A DNA stretch of 64,000 nucleotides from Spongospora subterranea f. sp. subterranea (taxonomy: Eukaryota; Endomyxa: Phytomyxea; Phytomyxea; Plasmodiophorida). Positions 46,216-57,678 of this stretch are shown here, one piece after another (position 1 is the first letter of the stretch; every line of letters begins with the position of its first letter). The stretch is taken from NCBI GenBank assembly GCA_049724395.1, contig JAUGWO010000119.1:1-64000 (forward strand). Reading direction: 5' to 3'. A program made the position numbers and the translations under genes. Under the pieces are notes generated by a model that ran no database searches, was not told the origin of the DNA, and worked only from the letters and a program-made list of their open reading frames with translations.

Positions 46216-46995
46216 TTCGCCGTCGTCATCGTCGTCGTCATTGGCATCATCGTCATGATCGTATCTCAGATCGTGGTCCCCGGCCGCCCACCGCTATCAG
46301 CTCTTCCATGCCGGCCACATCATCAAAGACGCCAGCCGGCCCGTGCCGCCAACGTCCCAGACTGGGTCGGTCGCCGAGTCCACATTCTACGAGGGCGACA
46401 AGCTGGAGCCTTTGGCACAATCGTTCAATACGCTGAAGGCAAATTCAGGATCGTACTGAACGGAATTGTCATCGTTAAACACGCCGACGACGTTGAGCTG
46501 CTTGACGATGGGGAGATGATGATTGATATTGACGACGACATGATCGGGAAGCGAGTCCTGATAACGGGAGGAACATATTCTGGATGTCCTGGCGTGGTTC
46601 GCGGCAGAGCATTGGGGTCGTATTACTGTCTAGGGATGACTGATCGCCGAGGGCAACTCATGATCATCATGAAGAAGGCGGAAGATGTTCGTCTGGCACC
46701 ATCCGATGATAAATCGACAACGGACGCGACCATGACCGTTGCCGCTAACATATTGATGGATATGATGGACAGGCGGTTGGCCAGCGAACAACAGCAATAT
46801 CTGGGCAAGCGACAGGCTGGCGTTCAATGCGAGAAGAATGACCCGCTGGCTCCATGCGAGAATCGCCTCAATGGACAGCAGCAGCAGGCCCAACAGAAGT
46901 CGATTCAGGTTCCGAAATATCAATACGGATATCAAGTTGTGAACGGGTCTAAGCCAAGGACCATTGATCGAATACCTTTCGCCAATAGGTCCTGA
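46216..46995 (+). CDS. Membrane-anchored protein with two KOW motifs (partial 5')
   Basis: The frame runs from a splice acceptor (CTGTCTTTAG, ending 46215) to a stop at 46995. It opens with a pure hydrophobic helix, FAVVIVVVIGIIVMIVSQIV, then a basic linker and two KOW-type beta modules: GRRVHILRGRQAGAFGTIVQ with VELLDDG, and GKRVLITGGTYSGCPGVVRG with AEDVRLAP. A Gln-rich stretch and a basic tail follow. KOW modules normally bind RNA or protein in ribosomal and Spt5-type proteins, so a preceding transmembrane or signal-anchor helix is odd. If translation starts at the internal Met 46255 most of the helix is lost. The first exon was not found, so topology is open. Confidence 0.6.
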   Translation, partial: FAVVIVVVIGIIVMIVSQIVVPGRPPLSALPCRPHHQRRQPARAANVPDWVGRRVHILRGRQAGAFGTIVQYAEGKFRIVLNGIVIVKHADDVELLDDGEMMIDIDDDMIGKRVLITGGTYSGCPGVVRGRALGSYYCLGMTDRRGQLMIIMKKAEDVRLAPSDDKSTTDATMTVAANILMDMMDRRLASEQQQYLGKRQAGVQCEKNDPLAPCENRLNGQQQQAQQKSIQVPKYQYGYQVVNGSKPRTIDRIPFANRS

Positions 46996-47232
46996 AATGA
47001 CCAGCGAAAACCGGTTCGGTTTCGAATAACTTATCAACATCAGAACACAAATAACTCTACTCGAATAGCCCCACAACACCCTCAATATATGAACAGATTT
47101 CATTCAGATTACCCGATTGTTGCAGTGGATCATAACAGATATATTTGACTGTAAAAGGATATAGACATACGAACGGAAATCGATGGGGATTACAGAGAAC
47201 GAACAGTTTGGGTTGAGATGGTCCACAACCGA

Positions 47233-49883
47233 TCATGGACACGATATATCAACCTCGGCCTTGGACGGTATCACTTCACTTGTATCCGGATGGATTGGGG
47301 GAATGGCCATTGGCTCCTGAACCGCCGCAACATCGACTTTTTTCTCATTCGTCGTCCTCTTGCCCTTCCGATGTTCTTTCTTCTTCGACACACACGATTT
47401 CATGGTTTCCTGTATAACGAATATCGTGCAGAAGAAGAACTTGAACATGTTCAACGCGAAGAACACGATATACGACCCGTAGATGTATTTCTCATGAATA
47501 TCGCCCAGTTTCGATATGATTTCAATGAACAACGCATTAGACGCTAACCAGCCAATCACCATATTCGATCGGAACGTACGAAATCGAGCATCGACAGATT
47601 CGAGATCGGTCTTTCGTTTGGCCAATACCTGAGCGTGTATCTCCTTCTGTTTACGAGTGGCACCTTCAGCCATATCGTTGTTCTCAAGCCCCTTGGTACC
47701 CCAGGAGATATCGTGGATATTGCAGAAGGAATAGATTGGAAACCCGATCAGGAACATGGGCAACATGAAGAAGTATTGGATGATCGAGATGCAGATGGCG
47801 AACAACTGTCCATGGAGCAACCCGGCACTGAAATAGACGGCCAGACCGCAGAGCGACGCCACCCTGAGCGTATAACACTTCGGTTCGTTTGGCATCGGCC
47901 GACGCCTGATCTGGATATTGTGAATAATCCTGTGTCCTGAACAGGAGTCGCACGTTGATCGCCAACACGTAGAAGAAGAAGACGCCATAGCCGACGGCGC
48001 AAAAGAAATAGATCATGGGCAACTCGTCCGGCCGATTACCAAGACCGGCGACACATTGGACCAAGGTCAGGATCAGGAATAAGGCGCGGAACACCTTCAC
48101 CTCCATATTCCCTTCCATCTCTGGGCCAACGAATCAGACGCAACGACGTGAACAGAACCGGACCGGACTTACGGTTGGCGGACACAGCAAACTCAAACAT
48201 GAGATAGAAATTGGCCAATAGGAACCATTGCAGAATAATGTTGATCGAATGAAACCAGAACTGCATTGATATGAACGACTTCCTCATACGGCTATGGGCT
48301 GAGTTGTTGGCGAACTTGCGGAAGTTGCCAATGGCGTAGATCATGGCGAACAGGGATCCGTTCAACCATCGCCGTCGCTGTTTGATCAGATCCGTTAATG
48401 ACTCCGGGACATCGGTCGCTGCTTTGGCGTCTTTCACGTACTTCAACGTCCATTTACAGTTCTTTTCAGCCAGCACCTCAAAACACAGGATACGATCTTC
48501 AGCAAGATACATATTGCCTTTGAACGGAGATATCTGAACGATATCGGTGTTGATCTGTTTGAAGTACTGGTTCAACGGCTCGCCCACAATCGCTGCATAC
48601 CGATAGGCGCTGAACGCTCCGGGCAGAACGCTGATGAACCCGAACACCGACTCCATCGATTTCTCCAGAATCGTGGCGATTTTGTACTCGAACTGTTGGG
48701 CGGCGATCCATGGGTTGATGGAGGCGGTGACGCGGGTTGTGATCTCGCCGCAGCACCCGCCGATTTCTTGATCCGCTTCCATCGCGTCGTACAGCTTCAG
48801 AATGGCCGAGTGCTCGGGCTTCGTTCCCACATCGAACATGAAACAGTAGGTGGGCTGGATCTGGGCCGAGAACGCGTTGAAAAACCAATGATGTGAGTCG
48901 AGTTTCCCGCCGTTGCGCTCTTTCAACGCGAAGATTGTCTGAAGTGGTTGGGCTGGGCCCGACATGTTCTCGGACGGAATCAGCAACGTCGACTCGAACA
49001 GATGCATTCGAATGGTCTGCGATTTATCCAGGGCGGCGTGCATTTGATTGGCGTCGTAGATGCGCAGCTCCTCCAGATAATCCAATGACCCTTTATCGGC
49101 TTTGTGTCGCCCATCGGCAACAATGCACATGCAGATCTCCTTCCAGGCGTCTTCGCCCAGCTCCTCGATGAACGTCTCGATGTTGCGGATGATCCCTTTC
49201 AAGGTGCGCTTCAGCTCATCGGTGTCCTCATTGTACATCGTCACGACGATGAACACTTTGATGTTCCTCCCATTCTCCATCGTTCTCAGCGAATAATTGG
49301 CTGCGAAATGATCAGCATCACACTCAACCGACGTATATCGCATCTCGAATTCCGACGTCTTATCGGGACCGCTCACTTCGTCGTCGCTCATAACATCGGC
49401 CGCCGTCAAGTACTGGACAACCTCTTTGACGCCGTATGGATTTGAGCTGGAAACCAACGATCGGGTTCCACCTGACGATTGCTTGGTCTTCAGAGAATCG
49501 ATTCGACCCGTTGCCAGTGATGATATCAACGATGGGGCGTGAGCTGGACCGCTGGCATAGGATCGAATACCGACCGGGGCCGAACTGGACGTGATCGCGG
49601 AAGCGACCGAACGTGACGAGTAGGCTGATGCGCCATATGGGGAATACCGGCCATGGTTCGAGCTGAAGCGATTGATGGGGGCGATGGCTGAAGGTGACGA
49701 GAGATCGGAGGACGAGAAGCTTTGCGATGATGGAGACGTTATCTGGTTCGGGTCAACCGGATTAAGATCGGCGGCGGTCGGCGCACGAACCTCCAAATTG
49801 AAACGGGACGAGGAACCAGGTACATTATTATTTCCTCTACGACGACTGCGATAATCGTTATCGGATAAATCGGAATTAGACAT
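47233..49883 (-). CDS. CHS: Chitin synthase, division-I type
   Basis: Plasma-membrane GT2 enzyme polymerising UDP-GlcNAc into chitin. Exons 49883-48173 and 48120-47233, intron 52 bases; about 865 residues. A Ser-rich cytosolic N-terminus (1-175), then the Chitin_synth_1N region (FEMRYTSVECDADHFAANYS), VFIVVTMYNEDTDELKRTLK, the UDP-binding VADGRHKAD, the catalytic FMFDVGTKPEHS, SPFKGNMYLAEDRILCFEV and QRRRWLNGS (Q-x-x-R-W). Then membrane segments (ISMQFWFHSINIILQWFLLA; FRALFLILTLVQCVAG; MIYFFCAVGYGVFFFYVLAI; ISIIQYFFMLPMFLIGF) and FCNIHDISWGTKG. No myosin head or cytochrome b5 domain. In exon 2 near 47865-47885 one surplus base breaks the frame between membrane segments. Confidence 0.94.
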
Positions 49884-50378
49884 TGGTTCAGAGTGAACAG
49901 GATTCTGTCAAAGATGACCCAAAGGTTTAGCGATAGGAGCGCGTGCCACTCGCCCACCGGAATGATATCGCCAGGAATCCCCTCGCACAGGGACCGGTGA
50001 TCTACCGAATCAAGGTTAATTGTGGGTTTCTACGATAAGAGAGCGGGTGGAAGACCAAAATTATGATCGCAGCAAAACCATGGTCTGTGAAGAAAATCTC
50101 CCCCTCTTCATCATAGATCAGATAAATATCAGAGGTGGAGCACATTAAACATTTCTATGATCGTCACACAATCAATAAATAGCACAAAAATATCGGGCAG
50201 TCGCACGAACGAAATACTTTATCGATACCCGGCAATTACGTATCCAAAAGCAGCACATTCGAGGATGAGGCAACTATTGGGTCGTTGTATAAATCAATCA
50301 TCACGGATTAACCAGTTTCATTGGTTGGAAATGTCAGTGGATTCTCTCCGTGCCATCGGGGACTTCCGCCGTGGGCTT

Positions 50379-53300
50379 TTACGGGGAGATGGCTGGAACT
50401 CGCGTCAAATTGATGACATGCAAAAAATGTTGGCAACAATTTACCGGACGCGCAGACCGGCTCGGCATCTGTGGAAGGGACCTTGAATCTGTAACTGCAA
50501 AGGATTTTTTCATGGCAAGAGCATAACGAAGGGCCTTCTGGGCGCCCTCAAACGCAAGATGTGGAAAGTTGTATATGACGAATATGACGGTAGCGAGGAC
50601 GGCTATGACCTGCAACATCAACGGCATCGATTATTTGCGGTAACCATACATTGAGTCGGCTCGTACGAATAGCGTTAATGCTAACATTGGATGGCTGAGG
50701 ACTATCATGGCCTCATTCGCCCCCAAAATGACAATCAATGGATACACCCACACTGGAACACGGGAGTTCCCTTTAGCCAGGTTCGCGCTAGATTCTGCGG
50801 CATTTAATGCAAGTTGGCAATCGTTCTGAAAACATTCGCGTATCGACAAGCATTCCATATTACTAATCAACTCTCTGATAGAAGGTTAGACGGCAACGAA
50901 AACATTAAGTGAGATTCTGACGGAGGCGAGTTGCGAGGAGAGTTAGAATTATCGTGATGATGTTTTGTCTGAAATAGTCGAAATACACTGAAAAGTGGTA
51001 ATATGTTGTCGGCCTGTGTTCCTCGCCAAAAACGAACCGTTATAACAGCAAAAGGAAAAGTTCACACTTTGTGACGCACCTGTGTTTTTGCTGAAAGGTA
51101 AGAAGCGCGAATATTGTGCTCCTCATGCCAAATTCGGGGAAGCCCATCGCTGTTGAGGCGCGAAACTCTCTGGACTCAAGAATTACAACTAGCAGAATCG
51201 ACAGTAAACGACAATACCTGTCAAAACACTTTTGCATCTTTTGTCTAACGAAACCTGCGTGTTGGGCAGCCTCTTCTTTGAGCAGGCCCACTACGTCGTT
51301 CTCGACCTCCAGTATGAAACTGTTATGCCTTTGTTGTTCAACTTCAATACCGAATAGCTTGCGATCAACAATGTTGTCAGTAACGTCATTTAACCACTCA
51401 TCTACGACATGAATAAACATGCATGGATAGGCACCTATTTTTAGTGATACATTACCGAAAGCGGAACGAAGCTGATGCCACATCTCTGGACTGGCATCGT
51501 CAAAGATCCGACCGGCTTGCGACAGCAACTGAGTGCGGGCTTTGGAACGAACCTCGGAAAGTAAGCGCGAAAGCTGCGATTCGCGCAGCGATGAACAGAG
51601 GCCTGATAAGATTCGGCATAAAGTGCGACCATAACCCAACAAAACTCACGATCAACATCAGCTAGAAGCTGGTTTTCAAACAGATCAACACTCCAGTTGC
51701 AAGCAAAAGGCGTGAGCTCGACTTTGAGCAGGTGTAGCCGTTTTACGGACGACTGTGTAACTTCCCTGGTAACCTGAGAATATAAAGTTAACATGAAGCG
51801 AAACAAGGAAAAAACGCATACCTCAGCAAACCGATGAGATGCCGTTTGCTTAGGGAGAGCAGCGTCAATCTCAGATTTAAACTGTTTGAGAGCAGCTTCT
51901 TTGGCAAGAAGCATTTGTTGCGTCCATCTGAGAGCAAGTTACGATAAGGACAAAAATAAATTCGTGAAAACTTACAAAGGTTTCAATTCATCCAGTAGCC
52001 TCAGACGAAGATCTTCTCGTTTCCTTTGTACAGTACCAGCATGATATCCGCGTAGTGATTCATCGAATGATTCTACTGCATCGTCAATCAAACAATTACA
52101 TCGAGTAGCAAAATCAGGAAGTAGCGCCTGAAACAAAATGTTACTGAAGAATGCTCACCACCCAAATAGGGCATTAAAAACCTGAGTGGATTTCGTCTTG
52201 AGTTGCTCATGAAACTCTTGGAATTGATCTATTACGACCGTAGACTGCTCATCGCATCTATAAGATCGCAAGCATTTCTTTGTGCGACGGCAAATTGAGG
52301 TCTTTATGATTAATAATCGTCTCCCTGAATCGACAGTTGCAGATTACAAGAATGAGAGAGCCATAAAATGCCTACCAAATGGTGCCAACAAAATGTCCCA
52401 AGCCCGATGCAGGAACAGAAACAGTCTTTTGTAAGCGAGATTCAGATGAGAACAAATAATTTGGACTGGTGACGTCTGTGAAACTTGGACATAACAAATT
52501 TTAATGCAAATAGTGACAAGTGACAAGCAACGCAGAACTACTAACCGCTTGCGAAGAATGTCAACTTCGGCGACAAACTTCGAGGATTCAAACTTCTTGT
52601 GCGGGAGAGCAGTAAACTCAACATCAAATAAAGAATCCAGAGTAAGGTGCGATAGACCATCTGGAAGTTTTATATCGGCCCAAATACGAATGATGTCATC
52701 GGATAGTTGCCTTGCAATCACCTGTAGATGCTCAATATGACATCAAGAGCGCAATTCATGCGTGGAATTTACTGAAAGAGGGCTGTCAGATTCGGAATGA
52801 TCTCGAATAGAAAAACAAAAGCAAAGTTTTGTTCGGTTTTGATCCAGACGATAGTAACTGCTCCGCAAGCAGCGCCAGATTAACCTCGAAGATCGTAGAC
52901 AGCACCTATACATTGAACAAAATTGAACCTTGTAGTTTATACAGCATAAAATGAACTCACGCCGTAATTAGACGCAACGTATCGCCCGATGTCGTGCTGC
53001 CACATATTGATGATCAAAACCTACAAATATAAGCACCATACAGACATCTAAGGAAACGGCATGATACTTCTGCAACGGAGAGAGCTAAAAGGGCTGATTG
53101 CCTCTCAAATGGGTGACGTTCTACTCCTCTGGTTACGCTATCAGTTCCTTCAAGATCCATAACTAGAGCATGCGGAACCTTGGGAGAGGCGCCGAACCAA
53201 ACTCCTGGGCGACATCAATCAGTACCAATCGTTTAAACAAATTGAACGATTGCACCTTTTGTCGTCATCTGACGTCCGGATTGAGAATTTAGTTCCTCGA

Positions 53301-53650
53301 AATCGGTCCCAAACAGCATGTTCAAAAGCGTGCCTACAAACGATGAATTCGTAGATTTATTTCCAAAAGTTAATCGCCCGACTTTTTCCAGAACTTTGGG
53401 CACCCATTATCGCCACGACTGTGTAATTGGTTCCACAATTCAGTAGGCCATGACTTCCCATAAATTTCGTAATCTTCTCAGGGGATGTACTGATCAGGAT
53501 ATTCAATTCCTGTGTGACAAAGAAACCCGTCCTAAATCCAAGCGTGGGTTACCAGAATTCGCCCTCCTTGTTAACGACGTGGATGAGACCTCCGGCCCGT
53601 TCGCCAATCTGACCCCCTCCAGCATATTCGTCTGCAGCTGCGGCCGTCAT
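50379..53650 (-). CDS. SEY1: Sey1/RHD3 family ER membrane-fusion GTPase
   Basis: Dynamin-like GTPase that fuses ER tubules. Read on the minus strand with many (a dozen or more) introns of about 45-60 bases. N-terminus RAGGLIHVVNKEGEF, P-loop MGAQSSGK(S) at 53404-53384 with the Ser codon split by an intron, switch I SGRQMTTKG, G3 ALVMDLEGTD (near 53165-53135), VERHPFERQSALLALSVAEV, NMWQHDIGRYVASNYGVLST, FEVNLALLAEQLL, then the RDH (G4-like) motif; a long helical middle domain (IRIWADIKLPDGLSHLTLDS, ALPHKKFESSKFV, RCDEQSTVVIDQFQEFHEQL, LLSEVRSKARTQLLSQAGRI); and two C-terminal membrane hairpin helices (YPLIVILGANEAMIVLSHPM; VIAVLATVIFVIYNFPHL). At 52811-52815 a T5 run puts the RDH motif one frame over; four T would join it. 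Start taken at Met 53650. Confidence 0.9.
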
Positions 53651-53923
53651 TCTGATTATTGTTAATGATGATCCCCAATATATTGCGTCGGTCACTCTGA
53701 TCGAAGCTAGCAGGTAACGTGTGAAAGACGGATACGGCCACTCTACAAGTCGGCATATATACATCTCTGACAAACTCACATGACAGGCGCCACGCGCTTT
53801 TACAGTTTCTTCGCAACGGGCGAGTTCCTAGACACGAACCACAGCATGATTGTTCTGGAGATTGTGATCTTGCGGCAATCTCCGGTTGGTTTGTTCAATG
53901 GAACAATTATCTCAATTTCTCTT

Positions 53924-54025
53924 CCCCAATATTTGGATGTTTACAAATACCACTATTGCGACTACGATAAACACGATGGAGCTCACGAAAATAAATATCA
54001 GAGTTTCTCAGCAAGATCATTTTAT
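53924..54025 (-). CDS. Isolated C-terminal transmembrane exon
   Basis: After a possible acceptor (TTGCTGAG) the minus strand encodes TLIFIFVSSIVFIVVAIVVF, VNIQILGKRN and a stop: a typical single C-terminal membrane helix with a short basic tail. It lies about 25 bases beyond the apparent stop of the secreted-protein gene A on the same strand. It may be an alternative last exon of that gene or of an unrecognised one. Confidence 0.3.
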
Positions 54026-54050
54026 TATCATGATTTGTTTTAGTTTGGAA

Positions 54051-55627
54051 CTAGTTTCGGAGAATAGTATCGAAATGCGCCTTTTTTTGTTTCGGACAAA
54101 ATAATTCATCGTTGCAGTGAGTTGTCGATGATCCACAACTATAATCGAGGATGTTACTCATCCGATAAAATTCAAAAAATATCCCATGAATTCTCTTACA
54201 ATCCCTCATAAATTGCACTGCATAGAAGTTGCTATATGGTCCACACATCTGTTTCCAACCGATGGGATTCCAAAACACTATCAAATTTCATAAATCTTCA
54301 ATGATCGAATAATCAATAACCCCATCAGTTTCCCTACGTTTTTTGCTGAAGGAACTGGTTGCGGCTGAACAGGACAAATAGAAGAATGTTTACAGATGTC
54401 GCCGGATTCACATCTATAGTCAAAAGAGATCAAGGCCTGTTCATAAGCAATACTTCCTTTGTCCTCACTGCCCATCTTTAGTACAGCATTCGCCGACTTT
54501 GCATCTCGCGAAATCATGACGGGGACCGCAACGACGGTCCGCTCGTAAACCCCCTCGACACTAATGATAATCATCATCATTAATTCGGAAGACGTGGAGA
54601 AAATCGTTTTACCTTGAACATCATTGCAAGAAAATCATGATCAGGGACCAGCATTCCACGAAGGTAATCAGGTGTTCCAGTATATGGTTGCTCTGGGCAC
54701 ATCTGGTCCTTATTGCAGAAATGTTCACCTTTTCCGCGAAGAAAAAGTCGTCCCAATCACTTACAATCCATCCTTATTGCAGCATTGATTGTATGGACAG
54801 CGCATGAAATTATGCTTTTTACCACATAGCTGGAAACCTTCGAGGGATCGTCGAGTAGATAGAGCACCATTACACTGAAATAGCCCAATTAGATTAACAT
54901 ATTCCCATTAAAGACAACCTCACATTTTCCATCGGGTCCAGATGCAAAAGATCTCCAATAAACTTCATCTATCCAGTTCTCTTGTGAGTCGTGTATTTGC
55001 CAGCTGATCGATTTCAACGATTTTTCTTACAGGATATTTTCCGAAGCGACCAACGAAATGCTCCTGTATTGGGCACAACGGGTCTGAAATTTCATGGCAA
55101 TATTTACATTCTCCTTCTTGGCTACAGCAGCGTCCAACTTCACATTTCTGGAATCCAAAGTCTGGTCCACATCTACCCTTTTGTGTTGTTGCACCTCGGC
55201 ACTAACGACGTCGTTCAACGTTGCCATCCCTCAACTAGGCAAAAAACAAGACTGACATTATCCTCGGAAGATTTTTTTTGCGGTTTGAAGAGGACAGATC
55301 GCATTTTTACAGAAGAGTGGACCTTTCCCACAACTGTTAATCGTTCACTGTTTGTTCGATAAAAACATATCTCTACTAACACGCCGCCTTTATTACAGCA
55401 CTCTCCAATGCGGCATCGTTCAAAACCGAAATCAGGTCCACAACGCCGAAACCCCAACTCCGTTTGTGTAGTGATTCCTCGACACTGATTGCAACGATAG
55501 GTTAGATCGATTGTGATGATAAGTTGAAATCATATTACATTATCTGAATCGGTTTCGTATTTGGGCGAACAGCTATAGCCGAACTCGCAATCAGAACAGC
55601 TAGGAAGCAGCGCAACACATAAGGCAT
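54051..55627 (-). CDS. Secreted five-module cysteine-rich protein, gene A
   Basis: First exon (from 55627) encodes the signal peptide MPYVLRCFLAVLIASSAIAV. Five hevein-like modules follow, each C-x-G ... C-G-P-x-F-x-F-x2-C-x-x-G-x-C-C-x4-G, then C-x5-7-C-x3-5-C-P-x-Q: module 1 RRCGPDFGFERCRIGECCNK with FCKNAICPLQ; 2 RCGPDFGFQKCEVGRCCSQE with DPLCPIQ; 3 LCGKKHNFMRCPYNQCCNKD with KDQMCPEQ; 4 RCGPRHDFARCKVGECCTKD with SSICPVQ; 5 MCGPYSNF, degenerate, with THCNDELFCPKQ. Spacing is close to chitin-binding type 1 (CBM18), but the Ser and aromatic residues that hold chitin are missing. The end of exon 1 is a frame off relative to gene B (KYETDSDN). Likely cell wall or secreted; ligand unknown. Confidence 0.75.
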
Positions 55628-55639
55628 TTGTTTTAATGA

Positions 55640-56380
55640 AAAACACCCGATCAATAGCAGAATGAAAACATATTCGTTCGAATGCTGACCGTTCTTGCAT
55701 CGAATTCCCTTTTCGCGATATATTTAGCTTCTGAGGCAAGATACATTCCAGTGCCTCCGGTATTGGAATTACCTGGCTATACTGCTTCCCACATAAAATA
55801 TCTTGTTTTCCTGTTGGAACATGGGCCGACATTTCATCATCCAGTCTCATTTGTTGGATAATATCTTCAACACCAATGGCGCCCATTTAAAAAAGAAATT
55901 TGAGAGCGTCTGAAATTCTCTCGGATTGCGTCTGTTGAATTTCACAAAGATGACACGAGTCTGAGGAACAACATGTTTTCAGACGACCATATTGGTCTTG
56001 CTGGGTATCAGATTGCGCACCAATTTCCAAACCTGTTGAGTATCCTTATACAGTAATTGGACAACTTTCTACTTTAAGTCGCACATAAAAGTTGAAGGTA
56101 AATATAAAAAAGAAAACAATATAAGACGACCATAGGTGACGAGGAGGATTCCATGTGGCAAAGCAGAATTGAAAGAGTCTTCATTTACTGAGCAAAACCC
56201 AGACGTTGGGAATATTCGCCTCTCGGTATCGCCTGGCGATTCTACAACGGCCATAAAAACTCCAGGAGTGTTGTTTTTTTGTAATGGGAGACATCTTCCA
56301 AATGTGGCATGTTTTCTTATAAGTCTTAAACACGATTACTTCCCTTAAAAAGTTTGATGATTGCTAGATTGATCTGACTC
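55640..56380. other. Intergenic stretch upstream of gene A
   Basis: Contains the promoter side of gene A and short motif-free frames. Confidence 0.4.
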
Positions 56381-56382
56381 TA

Positions 56383-57043
56383 ATGTCTGAAAAAGCATTT
56401 TTGCTGAGCGATGAATGTTTTTCGTTTCGGTTGTTCCAATCGCAACGATCCCGACAACCATCGTTTCGACAGTTCTGCTCGTTGTTGGCAAACGACCTCA
56501 CAGTTCAGGTGGCTGGATTAGAGGCAGAGTCCAGCGACGAGGACAGTCTGGTCCAGACAGCACCTGAAGGGGTAGTTGAGATCGCGTACAACAAACGGGA
56601 ATCATATTTCACGCGACCCGAGCTAATTGCCAAATGGCGAAACGTCAGACTACAGCACGAGGAGGCTCTTTCCTCAAGTTCCCAGGTCAGCTGTATCTGG
56701 TGTTGCCGTAGGACGCAGATGCATGGTGATGATGTGATTCATTCTCAATCATGGACGGAAGACAAAATGGAAGTGTTCAGTTTTGGCACTTTGCAAGGTT
56801 AATCGTATTGACGCAAACAGCTGTTTTCAGCATTTTCATGAAAGTGAACAGCTGTTTGACCCGTGCCAAGGTCATGGCCATGATATTTCAGTGCGAACTC
56901 ACTCGAACAGGCCTCCACCATCAAACCGTGCGCGTCAGCCTTCATTCGATCTCGATGAAATTCTTGCAGTTTTAACAGTTCGGTCACGAACAGACAGGCT
57001 CGTCACTATCCCAGTTAGACGATCGGAACGACGTAGATTGTAA
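56383..57043 (+). CDS. Uncharacterised gene candidate between genes A and B
   Basis: Plus-strand coding-like frames: 56383-56802 (DLTVQVAGLEAESSDEDSLV, VVEIAYNKRESYFTRPELIA, KWRNVRLQHEEALSSSSQ) and 56783-57043 (LFDPCQGHGHDISVRTHSNR, FDLDEILAVLTVRSRTDRLV, ending RRSERRRL). Acidic first half, basic second half. A splice between about 56680 and 56800 is likely because the first frame loses its quality after SSSSQ, but I could not fix it. No family recognised; no signal peptide. Confidence 0.4.
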
Positions 57044-57049
57044 TGAGAG

Positions 57050-57675
57050 CCTAGGGTGAAAATGTAGACTCACCTGCGTACGATTTTTTTTGCATGTGAT
57101 CTTGATCTTGATACTTGAATTATGTCCTACCCGCACTGTGTTCGTAGGACAAAACATACTCGATGAGGTCTTTCGAATTGTCGAATTCGACCTAGCACCA
57201 GGAAAGGAAAAAAACTCAATGGCTCAATCCAAAAAAAATTTAGGTTAAAACCTTGTGATCTTGCGATCGGTCATAACCTTTTTTTTATTGGACCAATTTT
57301 GAGATTAGAAATTGCGCTTAACTTTTTGTCCTTCCGTTTTTTCCTACTAGCGAAAGCGCTTCGCAAAAATCATATGCTCTTTGAAAGGATGTTGAGCGAG
57401 CGTTCGGCGTCCTTGCAGTCTAGGTGGCATATCATCGCGCGGCCATATGACCCTTCGATAATGTACGAAACTTGTCCGACAAGTCCATCGCCGCTATCGG
57501 GCGACAGTTCGTCTTCCTGGTCTTCTTTTTGGTCGAGACCTTGAAACATCGATGGAAGGAGGACAGACGAATTTCAACTACCATTATATAGGGCATTTGG
57601 GTTTCTGTAGAACGTCCTGTGGAAAGTCCAACAATTGGTAATTATTAATGTGTAGCTAATTTATTATGCAAATTT
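57050..57675. other. Stretch without recognisable genes
   Basis: One 81-codon plus frame (57299-57544) of low complexity; nothing recognised. Confidence 0.4.
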
Positions 57676-57678
57676 GAT

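Noticed and set aside
48499-49445. Antisense frames inside the chitin synthase gene
   Set aside because: Shadows of a well-conserved gene on the other strand.
53520-53545. 21-base intron near the SEY1 N-terminus
   Set aside because: It would keep frame, but an indel plus a normal-sized intron explains the sequence as well; not claimed.
53780-54043. Plus-strand 87-codon frame (MTGATRFYSFFATGEFLDTN)
   Set aside because: Antisense to a better minus-strand membrane exon and without motifs.
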